This document shows positions 62,228 through 64,000 of a stretch of 64,000 nucleotides of DNA, in pieces (positions within the stretch are counted from its first letter, which is position 1; each line of letters opens with the position of its first letter). Where the stretch lies: contig MEFP01000019.1 of the NCBI GenBank assembly GCA_001725155.1, positions 1 to 64,000 of the forward strand, written 5' to 3'. The stretch is from Lysobacteraceae bacterium SCN 69-320 (GTDB taxonomy: Bacteria; Pseudomonadota; Gammaproteobacteria; Xanthomonadales; Rhodanobacteraceae). The notes below the pieces were generated by a model. It did no database searches and was not told the origin of the DNA. It saw only the letters and a list, made by a program, of their open reading frames with translations. The position numbers and the translations under genes are program-made.

Positions 62228-63538
62228 GTGAACGGCCGCGTCGAACGCGCGTTCGCGCTGAACCTGTGGCGTGCCGCCGGCGTCTTCGGCATTGCACTGC
62301 TGCTCGGCGCCATCGTCGGCGGCCTGGCCTGGTGGCTGTTCGCCGCCGCCTTCGCCCTGCTCGCCGAGATGTTCTGGCGTCTGCGCCGCTTCGGCCTCTG
62401 GCTGCAGAGCGGCTCGCGCCGCAGCAACCAGAACGGCGCGCTGTGGGGCGCGCTGTATCGCATTCCGGCGCTGCGCCAGCGGCGCGAACTGGCGCGCCGG
62501 CGCCGGCTCGTACAGTTGCTGCGCGCGTTCCGCACGACGGCCGCCGCGCTGCCCGACGCAACCGTCGTGCTCGACGGCAGCGGCGCGATCCTCTGGTTCA
62601 ACGCCGCCGCGACGCGCCTGCTCGGCCTGAGTTATCCGCACGACATCGGCGGGCATTTCTCCAATCTCGTGCGCTCGCCGCGCGTGACGCGCTGGCTCGA
62701 GGGCGGCGACTGGAGCGAGCCGCTGATGGATGTGCCGGCGCCGGTCGACGACGCCGTGCGCCTGGGTCTGCGCATCATCCCGTATGCCCAGGGCCAGCGC
62801 CTTCTCGTCGCTCGCGACATGTCCAAGCTCATGCAGCTGGAACAGGTGCGGCGCGACTTCGTCGCCAACGTCTCGCACGAACTGCGCACGCCGCTGACCG
62901 TGGTACACGGCTATCTCGACCTGATCGAACCCGACCAGTCGCCCGAGCTCGAACCGATCCTGCTGGAACTGCGCTCGCAGTCGCGGCGCATGACCCAGAT
63001 CGTCGAAGACCTGCTGACCTTGTCGCGGCTGGAAGCCCAGGACAGCCTGCCCGAAGAACGCGTCGCGATGGGCGGCATGCTGCAGACCCTGCGCCGCGAA
63101 GCCGAGGCGCTGAGCCTTGGCCGGCATGCGATCAGCATCGCGCTGCGCACCGATGTGGACATCAACGGTTCGCCCAAGGAACTGCACAGCGCGTTTTCCA
63201 ACCTCGTCAGCAACGCCGTGCGCTATACGCCGGCCGGCGGCCGCATCGAGATCGTCTGGGAACTGCGCGACGGCCAACCCGTATTCACGGTCAGCGACAC
63301 AGGCCAGGGCATCGCGCCGAGCCATCTGCCGCGCGTGACCGAGCGTTTCTATCGCGTGTCGAGCAGCCGCTCGCGCGACACCGGCGGTACCGGCCTGGGC
63401 CTGTCCATCGTCAAGCATGTGCTGCAGCTGCATCAGGCTCGCCTGACGATCGACAGCGAGGTCGGCGTCGGCAGCACGTTCTCCTGCGTGTTCGGCGCCG
63501 AGCGCGTCTGCGCCGCCGCGGCACACGAGGAAATCTGA
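62228..63538 (+). CDS. phoR: Phosphate regulon sensor histidine kinase PhoR
   Basis: 436 residues. Two N-terminal membrane segments (about 13-48) are followed by a basic stretch, a PAS domain (about 100-200, DATVVLDGSGAILWFNAAAT), HisKA with H217 in FVANVSHELRTPLT, and a HATPase (N in NLVSNAVRYTP, DTGQGIAP, GGTGLGLSIVKHVL). This is the PhoR architecture: membrane anchor, PAS and kinase, responding through the Pst-PhoU system rather than a large periplasmic sensor. The start is GTG at 62228. Its stop shares a base with the next ATG (TGATG). Confidence 0.94.
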   Translation: MNGRVERAFALNLWRAAGVFGIALLLGAIVGGLAWWLFAAAFALLAEMFWRLRRFGLWLQSGSRRSNQNGALWGALYRIPALRQRRELARRRRLVQLLRAFRTTAAALPDATVVLDGSGAILWFNAAATRLLGLSYPHDIGGHFSNLVRSPRVTRWLEGGDWSEPLMDVPAPVDDAVRLGLRIIPYAQGQRLLVARDMSKLMQLEQVRRDFVANVSHELRTPLTVVHGYLDLIEPDQSPELEPILLELRSQSRRMTQIVEDLLTLSRLEAQDSLPEERVAMGGMLQTLRREAEALSLGRHAISIALRTDVDINGSPKELHSAFSNLVSNAVRYTPAGGRIEIVWELRDGQPVFTVSDTGQGIAPSHLPRVTERFYRVSSSRSRDTGGTGLGLSIVKHVLQLHQARLTIDSEVGVGSTFSCVFGAERVCAAAAHEEI

Positions 63539-64000
63539 TGCGCGGCCGCCTCTGCCGCCGGCTGCTTACGCTGCTGGTCGTGCTGATGCTGCCGCTGCTG
63601 ACGGCGACGGCAGCCGAGCGCCGTCTGACCAGCGTCGGGTCGGATACGCTCGGCGAGCTGCTGCAGGCCTGGGCTCAGGCCTACGCGGACGGCGACGCAT
63701 CGCTGCGCTTCCAGATCCGCACGCCGGGCTCGGCGGCGGCACCGGCGGCGCTGGCCAGCGGCGCTGCCGATCTGGGCCCGATGAGCCGTGCGATGACCGC
63801 CGCGGAGACCGCCGACTACCGGCAGCGGCGCGGCCGCGAGCCTGGCCGCGTACGCATCGCCTACGACGCAGTCGCCGTATTCGTCCACCCGGAAAATCCG
63901 CTGCACGAGCTGCGCCTGGGCGATGTGGCCCGGATCTGGGCCGCCGATGCCGCCTGCGGCGGCGCCGGCGCAACACGCTGGGGCGATCTCGGCGCCGGCG
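63538..64000 (+). CDS. PstS-like phosphate-binding protein, partial
   Basis: At least 154 residues, cut by the right edge. It has a signal peptide (about 1-25, LLTLLVVLMLPLLTATAAE), then the PBP-like opening LTSVGSDTLGELLQAWAQAY, SLRFQIRTPGSAAAPAALA, GAADLGPMSRAMT and AYDAVAVFVHPENPLHELRL, typical of phosphate ABC transporter substrate-binding proteins (PstS family). The ATG at 63538 overlaps the phoR stop by one base, so it belongs to the phoB-phoR operon. It should bind phosphate in the periplasm. Confidence 0.85.
   Translation, partial: MRGRLCRRLLTLLVVLMLPLLTATAAERRLTSVGSDTLGELLQAWAQAYADGDASLRFQIRTPGSAAAPAALASGAADLGPMSRAMTAAETADYRQRRGREPGRVRIAYDAVAVFVHPENPLHELRLGDVARIWAADAACGGAGATRWGDLGAG

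Overview
The window is a GC-rich, densely coded chromosomal segment. The evidence points to a gammaproteobacterium of the Xanthomonadales/Lysobacterales, most like Rhodanobacteraceae such as Dokdonella or Tahibacter (inference, no search run). Supporting signs are the gammaproteobacterial blocks pcnB-folK-panB-panC(-pgi) and bamC-dapA-gcvR-bcp, a TonB-dependent receptor, many large secreted repeat proteins, and an 'IF-x-x-G' C-terminus that I recall from secreted proteins of this group. No phage, IS element, CRISPR array or rRNA operon was seen. One tRNA gene, tRNA-Glu(CUC), is present.

Layout. 1-6287: two large secreted proteins on the minus strand (a DUF11/PPC/P-domain protein cut by the window edge, and a WD40-like propeller). 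6499-10338: intracellular PHB depolymerase, then a periplasmic-TPR hybrid histidine kinase. 10531-18146: secreted cyclophilin-type PPIase, an unrecognised secreted protein, a TonB-dependent receptor and a KgtP-type MFS transporter. 18147-23758: a Kelch/BACON/PPC secreted protein and a membrane Ser/Thr kinase with a periplasmic C-terminal region. 23739-28778: a tightly overlapped four-gene operon for a 2-oxoacid (probably 2-oxoglutarate):ferredoxin oxidoreductase, with a 95-residue membrane protein between alpha and beta. 29110-35793: Rieske oxygenase, APC permease, an outer-membrane barrel, a CAP protein, YceH and a secreted beta-helix protein.

35903-42279 holds housekeeping genes (AMIN/amidase/LysM, tsaE, nnr, queG, pgi). 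43132-46834 holds panC, panB, folK and pcnB on one strand. panD, expected next to panC, is not there, and an 850-base gap lies in its place. tRNA-Glu follows, with its promoter inside the 5' end of pcnB, then fdxA, bamC, dapA, gcvR, bcp and phoH/PIN. 51711-58899 has a FadL-like porin, thiD, a small secreted protein coupled to a secreted HExxH metalloprotease, NAD-type isocitrate dehydrogenase, and a second secreted protein that appears to share the protease's C-terminal Gly-x-Trp modules. 58919-64000 has an AhpD-like protein with grxC, a BepA-like protease, and phoB-phoR-pstS-like, cut at the right edge.

Genes on the same strand often overlap by 1 to 17 bases (TGATG, ATGA, GTGA), so translational coupling is likely common. 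Starts are often GTG or TTG. Several convergent gene pairs share a strong bidirectional hairpin terminator.
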